From Pseudomonadota bacterium (lineage in GTDB: Bacteria > Pseudomonadota > Gammaproteobacteria > Burkholderiales > SG8-39): DNA of 64,000 nt. The translations under genes and the position numbers were made by a program. A model generated the notes under the pieces. It searched no databases. It worked only from the letters and a program-made list of their open reading frames with translations, and was not told where the DNA came from. Where the stretch lies: the NCBI GenBank assembly GCA_947455195.1, contig CANGMI010000003.1, positions 1 to 64,000 of the forward strand, in the 5' to 3' direction. This document shows positions 9,100 to 17,775 of this stretch, piece by piece; the stretch's first letter is position 1; each line of letters starts with the position of its first letter.

Positions 9100-9720
9100 A
9101 TGCACTACGACCCACGCAAGCGCGACCATGGCCTGCCCCACGACCCCTTTCTCTCACTGGTGGTACCGCGCCCCATCGGGTGGATTTCCACGAAAAGCAC
9201 CGATGGCGTGGTGAACCTCGCCCCTTACAGCTACTTTGCCGCCGTCTGCAGCAACCCGGCACACGTGGTGTTCGGCAGTGCCGGCCGCAAGGACTCGATG
9301 CGCAACGCCGAAGACACGGGCGAGTTCGTGGTCAACCTCGCCACCTGGGCACTGCGCGACGCGATGAACGCCTCGTCAGCCAACTTCGGGCCGCACGAGA
9401 GCGAACCTGACCTGATCGGTCTCGAGATGGCGCCCGGCGTCAACGTGGGTGCGCCACGCGTCGCGCAGGCGCCGGCGGCGCTCGAATGCCGGTATGTCAG
9501 TACGACCAGACTGACCGACGACGCCGGCGAGGAGGTAGCCCACTCGGTGATCCTGGGTCGTGTGGTGGGCGTCTACATCGATGACACGATCCTGCGCGAG
9601 GGCCAGGTCGACCTGCGCGGGGTGGGCGTACTCTCGCGTCTGGGTTACATGGAATACGGCGTGCTCGACACCATTTTCACCATGGCGCGCCCGGCGCAGC
9701 GGCCCCCCGCGCAGCGCTGA
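9100..9720 (+). CDS. Flavin reductase family protein (DIM6/NTAB-like FMN-binding)
   Basis: 'LVVPRPIGWISTKSTDGVVNLAPYSYFAAVCSNPAHVVFGS...DTGEFVVNLAT'. Confidence 0.88.
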   Translation: MHYDPRKRDHGLPHDPFLSLVVPRPIGWISTKSTDGVVNLAPYSYFAAVCSNPAHVVFGSAGRKDSMRNAEDTGEFVVNLATWALRDAMNASSANFGPHESEPDLIGLEMAPGVNVGAPRVAQAPAALECRYVSTTRLTDDAGEEVAHSVILGRVVGVYIDDTILREGQVDLRGVGVLSRLGYMEYGVLDTIFTMARPAQRPPAQR

Positions 9721-9776
9721 CCGATCTGCCCTACACTTTCCGGTTCGGGGCACCCTGAAAACGACCGGAGACAGGC

Positions 9777-10934
9777 ATGGCACTGCAGCAGAACATCGAT
9801 CGGATCCGTACGACTCACGTGGGGAGCCTTCCCCGCCCGAAGAGCATCCTCGACCTCCTCAAGAAGAAGATCGCAGGCGAATCCGTCGACGCTCGAGTCT
9901 GGGACGAGTTGGTGACATCGGAGGTCGCCAGCATCGTCCAGAAGCAGGTCGATCTGGGCATCGACATCGTGTCTGACGGAGAGATTCCGAAGCCGGGGTT
10001 CTTCAGCTATGTCGAAGACCGGCTCGAAGGGTTCGAAGGCCGCCCCGATGAAAAGATCAACTGGTGGCCCAAGGAAACCGCGATGTTTCCCGAGTATTAC
10101 CAGCGCTACTTCAACGACGCCATGATGGGCGGCATGGTGGCTCGCTTTGCCCCGCAGGTATGCGTCGGCCCGGTGCGCTACAAGGATCGCTCGCCGCTTG
10201 ATCGCGACATCGCGAACCTGAAGGCGGCGATGAAGCAGTCAGGGGCTACCATGGCATTCATGCCCGCAATCGGCACGAGCGGCATTGGTCGCAACAGCTA
10301 CTACCGCACCGAGGAAGAGTATTTCCATGCCGTGGGTCAGGCCATGGCGACGGAATACCGCGCCATCGTCGATGCCGGGCTCCTGCTCCAGGTGGATGAC
10401 CCTTTCCTGCCCGACATCTTCATCGACGATGCACTCGACATGGCCGCCAAACGGCGCCGCGCCACCATCTACATCGAGTCGATCAATGCCGGGCTGAAAG
10501 GCATCCCTGAAGAAAAGGTTCGGTTTCACACCTGCTACAGCATCAACGAAGGGCCACGCGTGAACGAGGTGCAGCTGGGTGACTTCATCGAGTTCGTGCT
10601 GATGGTGAACGCCGGCTCCTACTCGTTCGAGGCGGCCAACCCGCGCCACGAGCACGACTACCATGTGTTCGAGCGGGTGAAACTGCCCGATGGCAAGGTC
10701 ATCGCGCCGGGCATGCTTGCACATGCAAGCAACATCGTCGAGCACCCGGAACTCATCGCCGAACGGTTGCTGCGTTACACCAACCTCGTGGGTCGCAACA
10801 ACGTGCTTGCGGGTGCCGACTGCGGCTTTTCGTCACAGGCCACATACACCACCGAAGTGCACCCGACGGTTCTGTGGGCCAAGTTCCAGGCCCTGCGGCA
10901 GGGCGCCGACATCGCCAGCCAAAAACTCTGGTAG
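9777..10934 (+). CDS. Cobalamin-independent methionine synthase C-terminal-like (MetE/UROD superfamily) protein
   Basis: 385 aa; 'IRTTHVGSLPRPK', 'VSDGEIPKPGFFSYVEDRLEGFE', candidate Zn ligands 'VRFHTCYS' and 'LAGADCGFSS'. Confidence 0.85.
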   Translation: MALQQNIDRIRTTHVGSLPRPKSILDLLKKKIAGESVDARVWDELVTSEVASIVQKQVDLGIDIVSDGEIPKPGFFSYVEDRLEGFEGRPDEKINWWPKETAMFPEYYQRYFNDAMMGGMVARFAPQVCVGPVRYKDRSPLDRDIANLKAAMKQSGATMAFMPAIGTSGIGRNSYYRTEEEYFHAVGQAMATEYRAIVDAGLLLQVDDPFLPDIFIDDALDMAAKRRRATIYIESINAGLKGIPEEKVRFHTCYSINEGPRVNEVQLGDFIEFVLMVNAGSYSFEAANPRHEHDYHVFERVKLPDGKVIAPGMLAHASNIVEHPELIAERLLRYTNLVGRNNVLAGADCGFSSQATYTTEVHPTVLWAKFQALRQGADIASQKLW

Positions 10935-10988
10935 GTCGGTCAAAGGCTGACAAAGACCAAAGGCAGCGACCCGCGGGTCCTTGATGGT

Positions 10989-11026
10989 CGCGCAGTGGCC
11001 TTGAAGCGCGTTGCGGCCACTGCGCG
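10989..11026. other. Perfect 12-bp inverted repeat downstream of the MetE-like gene
   Basis: cgcgcagtggcc-ttgaagcgcgttgc-ggccactgcgcg. Confidence 0.6.
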
Positions 11027-11199
11027 GCTCGATGACCACGGCGCATCCGTTGATGGATGCTGCTCACACCCGCAGCGGATTCGATGCCAGTCATACTGGC
11101 AGAGGGTTCATCTGAGGCAGCCCGGTCATGGGTCCGGACAGATCCTGACGTCATGTCGAAGGCAGCGCGGCCTGCTGGCTTGCTGTCGCTGCGAGCACC

Positions 11200-13017
11200 T
11201 CAGTTGTTCAGGTGAGGCTTCCACACCTCGTAGAACAGCGAGCGCTGGCCGGCCACCGCCGTTGGTACGGGCATGAATGGCACATCGCTCCAGGCCTGCT
11301 CGAGGCGCGCTCGCGGGACCCCGAAAGGCCCTTTTGCAAGATCTGCAAAGGTCGTTCCCATCAACTCAAGCGTCCTCGGCAGCATATCGGCCGATGAGCG
11401 ATAGCAGCACAGCCCGTCGCAAGGCGCCGGATGGGCTGCAGCGGTCATCCAGGCACTGATCGCCGGGTACTGCTGCGCCGAGATCTTTCGAGCCGCCACC
11501 TGGATCGCGATCGCCCGGCCGACCGTGAGTTCGTGAAACAGGTAGAACGATTCGCTCAGTGCAGCCACTTGGCTTCGCAATTTCTGGCGGCGAAGCAATT
11601 TTTCGGCAAGCTCTTGCGGTCCTGTCGCTTCCACCAGGTGGGCAAGCGCCCTGTCAGCCTCATCGAAATGTCGAAGTTTGGTGATGAACTTGCCGATGAT
11701 CTGCTTGGCTGCCGTGCGGACTGCCTTGCAGTCTTCCGAGGTATAGGCGCCCAGCGTCACGATCAACGGCGGTGCAGAGGCCGTATTGCCCGCCGCAGCC
11801 TTCTCGGTCACCTTGCGCAGTTCCCTCTTGCGCAGCACGTGCTCGATGCCGTCGATGACGACATCGATCAGGATGCCGGCGCCGGTTGCAGCACCATCGG
11901 CGGCTCCGGCACTCATGCTCTCGATGGCGCCTTCGGACGACCCGGTATACACCGCGTGGGCAAAGTCGGCACCATCCCCAGCCACTCTCGTTGCACTGAG
12001 TGCGAGGTTCTGCCCGTACTCGAGAATGGCATCGCGGGCACGCTCGCCGACATCATCGAACATGCTTTCTTCTGCAGAGACATGATCCGGATTGCCGGGG
12101 AGCCCAATCGCAGCGCGCGCCCAGGCCAGATGGTTACCCTGCCTGAAGTGACTGTTGAAGACACCTCGTGAATTGGCGGCAGCGTTGAGGAGCGCATCGC
12201 GGGTCCGCCCATGCCGGGTCTTTTTCAGGATCCAGCGCCTGATACGTGTCTGGGTCGCAGCGAACTCGCTGTCGTACATGCTGGTACACATCACGCTGTA
12301 CTCGACCACGTCCTGAATGAGTTCGATCGCATCGGCCAGGGCATCGATACGTGCGTTGACCCGCTCGACATACTCCATCAGTTGCCAGGCCTGATCACAA
12401 CTCCTGTAATTGCCTGCGGCGCACGCGCTTGCCACGCGATCGAGCGCACGGGCATCGTTGTCCAGTTCGGCAAAAGCATTCATGACCTGGGTCAGCGCGC
12501 CATGTTCGATCAGGAATTCGGCCTCCTGCAGAACGGATACGGGAGGCTGCGGCTTGCCCCGCAGCGAATTCCAGAAGGACTTGCTGGTGGCGGGGGACGA
12601 CATGAAGTCGCGGCTGAACTGCTTGATGGTTTTCCCTGAGGTACGCCCGACATTGCCGCGGCCGTCGTGGGTCTTTTGTGTCTGATCAGGCGTTATGGCC
12701 TGCGTAAATCCGCTGGTCGACCTGAAAGCGCCGACTGCTGCGGTCGCAACGCCGCTCCGATACCGTCGGTAGGTATAGATGACCGCAGTTTTCGTCGTCA
12801 GCGCAACGAAAGCAAACCCGACGGCGACACCACCACTGAGGACCCCGGTGGCTACCGTCTTCAGCGCTGTCTTGATGATCTTGGCTCGATTGCGCTCGAG
12901 GTATCGCCCGATGCGATTGATGCCATCCCAACGCGGATGGTTCTCATGCATCAGACTCTTGTGGGACGCAATCAGCGTCTGCACATGCGTCAACATTTGC
13001 CCACTGAGATCTGGCAC
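11200..13017 (-). CDS. Orphan protein of unknown function, one or two predicted hydrophobic segments
   Basis: 605 aa from GTG 13017 (AGGAGGAG-7-GTG; ORF open to 13098); hydrophobic 'VATGVLSGGVAVGFAFVALTTKTAVIYTY' and Gly/Ala-rich 'MSAGAADGAATGAGILIDVVIDGIEHVL'; no family recognised. Confidence 0.7.
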   Translation of the reverse strand: MPDLSGQMLTHVQTLIASHKSLMHENHPRWDGINRIGRYLERNRAKIIKTALKTVATGVLSGGVAVGFAFVALTTKTAVIYTYRRYRSGVATAAVGAFRSTSGFTQAITPDQTQKTHDGRGNVGRTSGKTIKQFSRDFMSSPATSKSFWNSLRGKPQPPVSVLQEAEFLIEHGALTQVMNAFAELDNDARALDRVASACAAGNYRSCDQAWQLMEYVERVNARIDALADAIELIQDVVEYSVMCTSMYDSEFAATQTRIRRWILKKTRHGRTRDALLNAAANSRGVFNSHFRQGNHLAWARAAIGLPGNPDHVSAEESMFDDVGERARDAILEYGQNLALSATRVAGDGADFAHAVYTGSSEGAIESMSAGAADGAATGAGILIDVVIDGIEHVLRKRELRKVTEKAAAGNTASAPPLIVTLGAYTSEDCKAVRTAAKQIIGKFITKLRHFDEADRALAHLVEATGPQELAEKLLRRQKLRSQVAALSESFYLFHELTVGRAIAIQVAARKISAQQYPAISAWMTAAAHPAPCDGLCCYRSSADMLPRTLELMGTTFADLAKGPFGVPRARLEQAWSDVPFMPVPTAVAGQRSLFYEVWKPHLNN

Positions 13018-13256
13018 GGCCAAACTCCTCCTGGCACTCGCCACAGGCCAGCCGCCGGACATCCGGCATGACTGCACAGTTATTGCGACCTCAACCAATG
13101 CCGAACCGTAGCCTATCCCTATCCGTTCGGAGCCAGATTGCGTTTTCTTGATCGGGCGTTCACCTTCGGCACAACCCGCTACAGCGCAATGCAGCGTTCG
13201 GCAGGCCAGGGCGCAGCGGGCACGCCTGGATCCACACGCCCGACGGTTGTCACTGT

Positions 13257-15158
13257 CTACCGGTCTGGCTCGAGCATCCGTCGATAGGCCTCTTCGATCG
13301 ACCGGGTCGTACCGAGGGCATCGAAGAGGCGCATTGAACCCCGAGTGCCTGCCAGCCTGCGTCGCAGCGCAGCCAACGGCGCAGACTCGCGGGCCAGCGC
13401 GACCGCGAGGTCTTCATAGGCCTGCCTCGACGCAACGACGAGCTCGGGCAGCCCCGCCGCTCGCACGATGCTCGCCGCCATGCGCGCCGGAAACGATTGC
13501 CCCATGCAGGTGAGCACGGGCAAGCCGGCCCACAAGGCATCGCTGGCCGTCGCCCCGGCGTTATACGGCAAGGTATCGAGAAAGAGATCGAACGCGCGGT
13601 AACGGGCCAGATACTCGTCGATGGGCAACCGCTGGCCAAAGACAAGACGGCCCGGGTCAACGCCACGCGCTTGCGCTTCCCGCTTGAGATTGGCTTCAGC
13701 CCAGGGGTTGTCGGCGAGGAGCACCAGGACGGAACCGTCGACCGAGCACAAGATGCGCATCCAGCTATCGAAGGTCTCGGGCACGATCTTGTAGTTGTTG
13801 CTGAACGAGCAGAAGACAAAGCCCGCGTCGGGCAGGCCGAGCTCGGCACGACTGAACGTGCGCGCGGCGATCACTCGCCGCCGGTCGTTGATCTGGTAGC
13901 TCGGGAGGTAAGCGATCTTCTCGCAGTAATGCGGTCGCGTCTCGGACGGTATCAGCGTCCTGTCGGCCAGCAGGTAGTCGATATAGGGTGCCCCCATGGT
14001 GCCCAGATAACCGAGGTAACTCACCTGAACCGGTGCCGCGCGAGCAGCGAAGATGCCAGTCCGACTGTCCTGGGTGAACCCACCGAGATCGACGGCAATA
14101 TCGATGCCCATCGAGCGGCTGAGCAGCGCCACTTCGCGATCGGTATGCCCTCGCACATCGACGAAACGGTCAAAAGCCCGCTCGAGCCGCGTACGCGTCG
14201 CATCGCGCACATCGGGGCCGAAGGCGAAGGCGATGACTTCGAACTGGGTGCGATCATGCAACTCGAAGAGTTCCGCCGCGAGGAACGATACGGCGTGATT
14301 TCGAAAATCGGCTGAAAAATAGCCGATACGGATCTTCGACCCGGACCGGCGGTCGGCTGCCGGTGGTTTGGGTACCAACGGGCCCAGCGAGGCGTCGGGC
14401 GGATGACAGGCCGCAACGTGCACTTCGGCGCAGCGGCGCTGCGCCGCCGGCGAATCGACCAATGCCGAAAAGGGCAGCGGGTAGCATGCCCGCTCGCCCC
14501 GCATTACCTTTGTCTGGAGCACGGCACGACTCCGATCGAGGTCGCGCCAGTCGCACATGAACATTCGGGTGTGAACCAGGATACCCAGGAGATAATTGCG
14601 ATCCGGATCGAGGGCAATGGCCTGCTCGAAGCTTGCTACTGCCTCGGGAAGGCGCCGCTGCACTTCCAGCACCAGACCCCGGTTGAAATGCGCGTCGGCC
14701 ATGCGGGGTTCGAGGACGATGGCGCGATCGAGACTCGCGAGCGCCGCCTCCAGCCGACCCAGCTTTCTCAGTGCGAGACCTCGATTGGAGTGCGCACTCG
14801 CCAGTCCGGGGGCAAGCTCGATGGCCGCATCGAATGCCGCCAGCGCCTGCTCGAGACGATTGAGTTCGGCGAGTGCCGTTCCCTGGTTGTTGAGTGCATC
14901 GGCACTCTCGGGCGTCAGTCCGACCACGCGCCCGAAGCACTCGGCCGCCTCATCAGGCCGCCCGGTCTGAAGCGTGACCGCCCCAAGCACCGTGAGCAGT
15001 TGGACGGTCTGAGCACGCTCTGCGAGCCCCTGCCGGCAGAGCGCCTCGGCCCGCGTCCAGTCGTGAGCGCCATACGCCGCCAGCGCCTCGTTGACCACCT
15101 CGCGCAGCGACGTCGTGGCAAAGGCATGTGTCGCAGCGGTGTGTGCAGTGTCGTTCAT
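13257..15158 (-). CDS. TPR-repeat O-linked N-acetylglucosamine transferase, SPINDLY family-like
   Basis: N-terminal TPRs ('ADALNNQGTALAELNRLEQALAAFDAAIELAPGLASAHSNRGLALRKLG'), C-terminal Glyco_transf_41-like 'IGYFSADFRNHAVSFL...DIAVDLGGFTQDSR...QVSYLGYLGTMGAPYIDYLLAD...VFCSFSNNYKIVPETFDSWMRIL'. Confidence 0.92.
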   Translation of the reverse strand: MNDTAHTAATHAFATTSLREVVNEALAAYGAHDWTRAEALCRQGLAERAQTVQLLTVLGAVTLQTGRPDEAAECFGRVVGLTPESADALNNQGTALAELNRLEQALAAFDAAIELAPGLASAHSNRGLALRKLGRLEAALASLDRAIVLEPRMADAHFNRGLVLEVQRRLPEAVASFEQAIALDPDRNYLLGILVHTRMFMCDWRDLDRSRAVLQTKVMRGERACYPLPFSALVDSPAAQRRCAEVHVAACHPPDASLGPLVPKPPAADRRSGSKIRIGYFSADFRNHAVSFLAAELFELHDRTQFEVIAFAFGPDVRDATRTRLERAFDRFVDVRGHTDREVALLSRSMGIDIAVDLGGFTQDSRTGIFAARAAPVQVSYLGYLGTMGAPYIDYLLADRTLIPSETRPHYCEKIAYLPSYQINDRRRVIAARTFSRAELGLPDAGFVFCSFSNNYKIVPETFDSWMRILCSVDGSVLVLLADNPWAEANLKREAQARGVDPGRLVFGQRLPIDEYLARYRAFDLFLDTLPYNAGATASDALWAGLPVLTCMGQSFPARMAASIVRAAGLPELVVASRQAYEDLAVALARESAPLAALRRRLAGTRGSMRLFDALGTTRSIEEAYRRMLEPDR

Positions 15159-15487
15159 GGTGCAGGTGCGGCGACGGTCAGGCAGATCGCGGAAGACTCG
15201 GGCAAGGGCGGCCCTGGGCGGGGCGATGCCGCAAACGTGCGCCGCACGGAAAACGGCAAGCAGCACAGGCGCCTCACGGCACGCTGGCGTGGCGAGACTC
15301 TAGCGACACGCGCAGTGCGGGTCAACGCGAAACGAGGGGCCCGGGCAAGGCCTCAGCGAACGCGGGCCTGCCTTTCCTCATCACCCCCTCGCTCGCGCAA
15401 GCCATCACTTCACGGCTCAACAAACCTGAAAAACAGGAAGCAGGTCACGGCTTTGCCCCTGGCTGCTTGAGCTTTCGACATACCATA

Positions 15488-15515
15488 TTCATAATGACAT
15501 TGTGTACATTATGAA
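15488..15515. promoter_or_regulatory. AT-rich inverted repeat, putative operator of the YHYH-RCC1-MCO operon
   Basis: TTCATAATG-acattgtgta-CATTATGAA, perfect 9-bp arms, about 16 bp upstream of the ATG at 15532. Confidence 0.6.
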
Positions 15516-15531
15516 AGATCAAGGAGCATCC

Positions 15532-16629
15532 ATGACGAACGTACGGTTCGCCGCTCAAGGATGGCGAAGACCCAGCGCGATTCTGGGCCTCATGCTTTCC
15601 GCCGCCGCCATTCTGGTTGCGTGCGGTGGATCCAACTCGAGTTATACCTACGACCCGGGCACACCTACGGTCATGGTCACGGCACTGAACGGGGTGAGCA
15701 GCCACACCTGCGCCCCGGACGCTCAGTGCATCGACTTCAGCAGCCAGGTCGCTTTCGGCAACCTGGCGGGTATTGCGCCTACCGTGAGTCAGGTTGCAAC
15801 GCCATGGACGAACACGGTCACCAACATCATCACGATATCCCAGATCCCCTATGTGGACGGATCGGTGGACGCACGGTACTACGACAGGGCCGGCAGTATC
15901 TTCAGCATGACGACCGATGCCGACTATCGCTACTTCTCGGGCAACGGCCTGCCGAGTACCCGGATGGGTATCTTTCCGGTCCAGCAAGGCACACCGGCGT
16001 ATGCCTACTATCACGCATTGCCGGGTGGGGTCGATCCCGACGGCAACCCCTACACGCCGTCCGGACAGTCTGACGAGATCCCGATATCCCGCTATGACCT
16101 CGTGAGTCAGGTACCGCTCAATCCTGTGGCGACAGGCCATTACCCGATCAATTCGCTGATTGTCGGCATCACGCTGACAGGAGCCGTCTGGCATGTCGAA
16201 TACGCCAACGACGCGGTTGGCAACTGGTACAGCCCGATCAATGCACTGCCGCTGGATCAGTGCTGGGGCCATCCCTATTCGAACCAGTATCACCTCCACG
16301 GTTACTCCTGGAAGTGCTTCCCTGATCAGGGCACCTCGGGCCAGTCACCCGTCTTCGGATTTGCTCTGGACGGGTTTCCCATCACGGGCCCGCGCGGCAG
16401 CGATGGCAACATGATGAGGAACTCACAGCTTGATCAGTGCCATGGAACGACGTCTGAAATCACCATGCCCGATGGAACCTTGAAGACGACCTATCACTAT
16501 GTCCTCAACAATGAATACCCTTATTCGGTCGGTTGCTTCAGAGGCAAGGTCAACTACTTCCAGGCACTGGGTTCTGACGCCATGAGAGAGACCAATTACC
16601 CCATCTACATCAACGCACCTTACCCGTGA
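15532..16629 (+). CDS. YHYH domain-containing lipoprotein
   Basis: Lipobox 'AAAILVACGGS'; 'LDQCWGHPYSNQYHLHGYSWKC', 'DGFPITGPRGSDG', 'LDQCHG...YHYVLNNEYPYSVGCFRG'. Confidence 0.85.
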   Translation: MTNVRFAAQGWRRPSAILGLMLSAAAILVACGGSNSSYTYDPGTPTVMVTALNGVSSHTCAPDAQCIDFSSQVAFGNLAGIAPTVSQVATPWTNTVTNIITISQIPYVDGSVDARYYDRAGSIFSMTTDADYRYFSGNGLPSTRMGIFPVQQGTPAYAYYHALPGGVDPDGNPYTPSGQSDEIPISRYDLVSQVPLNPVATGHYPINSLIVGITLTGAVWHVEYANDAVGNWYSPINALPLDQCWGHPYSNQYHLHGYSWKCFPDQGTSGQSPVFGFALDGFPITGPRGSDGNMMRNSQLDQCHGTTSEITMPDGTLKTTYHYVLNNEYPYSVGCFRGKVNYFQALGSDAMRETNYPIYINAPYP

Positions 16630-16647
16630 TCGGTCGGTGAGACGCGC

Positions 16648-17775
16648 ATGCCAGTCTCCCGACCATCGCGCCATGAGATCGCGGCCATCTCGGCAGGCAA
16701 GGACCATACCCTCGCACGCCTGAGGACTGGCGAAGTTCTGGGTTGGGGCGGCGCAGGCAGTGGCCGCATGAGCACACCCGATCGGGACATCTGCAGCCCC
16801 TTCAGGACAACCGACGCCAAGCCGGTCTACGTCGCGAAGTCCTCACGCTATGCTGACGTCTCGGCGGGTTACGGCGTGAGCCTGGGCATTTCAGACACCC
16901 GGCAGACCCTGATCTGGGGCTTCTGTCAGGTGGGCCTCGGCGGTACCCGTGGCTTTACCGAGGAACCGATCCTCGTGGACGGGATCAGCAATGCCTCGAA
17001 GGTCGTGGCGGGGCAATTGCTCCATGCCGCGATCGATCAGTCGGGCGATCTCTACACCTGGGGCATGAGTACGGATGGCGCTCTGGGACGTACCGCGGCG
17101 ACGATCAACGCCAGACCCGGTGTCGTCCGTCTGCCGGCAACCCAGGCGATTGCCATTGGCGACGCCTTCATGGTGGCTCTGTCGACCGAGGGCCGTTTGC
17201 ACGCTTGGGGAAGCAACAGCGCCGGCCAACTGGGACTGGGCCATCTGGAGAGCGCTACCAGCCCGCAGTCGATCAGCCTCGGTTCACGGGTCAAGGCCAT
17301 CGCAGCAGGCTCTACCCATGTTCTGGCGTTGACCGCGTCAGGCCAGGTTTTCGGCTGGGGCAGCAATCACTTCGGCCAGGTCTCCTTCAACCAGCGAAAG
17401 GGCCGGGGCGCGCAGGCGTTCATGAGCGAGCCGGTGCCGATTGATCTGCCCGAACCGACGAGCGCCCTGGCGGCCGGAATGCATTATTCGGTCGCGCTCG
17501 GCACATCGGGACGAGTCTATACCTGGGGCTGGAACGGCTTTGGCCAACTGGGCCACGGCGACCTTGAAGCCCGAGACGCCCCGACCGTCATCCGGCATTT
17601 GTCGGGCGTTCGCGCGATTGCCGCAGGAGAAGCGCATGTGGTGGCAACGGGAGAAACGAACCTCCTCGGTTGGGGCTGCAATGAGTCCGGCCAGTTGGGA
17701 AGCGCGAATCCGAGGCAGATGAGCCCACATGCGCTCCTCGCGATTGCAGGAAGCGATCGTGCCAGACCCGACTGA
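16648..17775 (+). CDS. RCC1-repeat (beta-propeller) protein
   Basis: Repeated 'ISAGKDHTLARLRTGEVLGWG', 'VALSTEGRLHAWGSNSAGQLGLGH', 'IAAGSTHVLALTASGQVFGWGSNHFGQ', 'VALGTSGRVYTWGWNGFGQLGHGD'; no obvious signal peptide. Confidence 0.92.
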   Translation: MPVSRPSRHEIAAISAGKDHTLARLRTGEVLGWGGAGSGRMSTPDRDICSPFRTTDAKPVYVAKSSRYADVSAGYGVSLGISDTRQTLIWGFCQVGLGGTRGFTEEPILVDGISNASKVVAGQLLHAAIDQSGDLYTWGMSTDGALGRTAATINARPGVVRLPATQAIAIGDAFMVALSTEGRLHAWGSNSAGQLGLGHLESATSPQSISLGSRVKAIAAGSTHVLALTASGQVFGWGSNHFGQVSFNQRKGRGAQAFMSEPVPIDLPEPTSALAAGMHYSVALGTSGRVYTWGWNGFGQLGHGDLEARDAPTVIRHLSGVRAIAAGEAHVVATGETNLLGWGCNESGQLGSANPRQMSPHALLAIAGSDRARPD

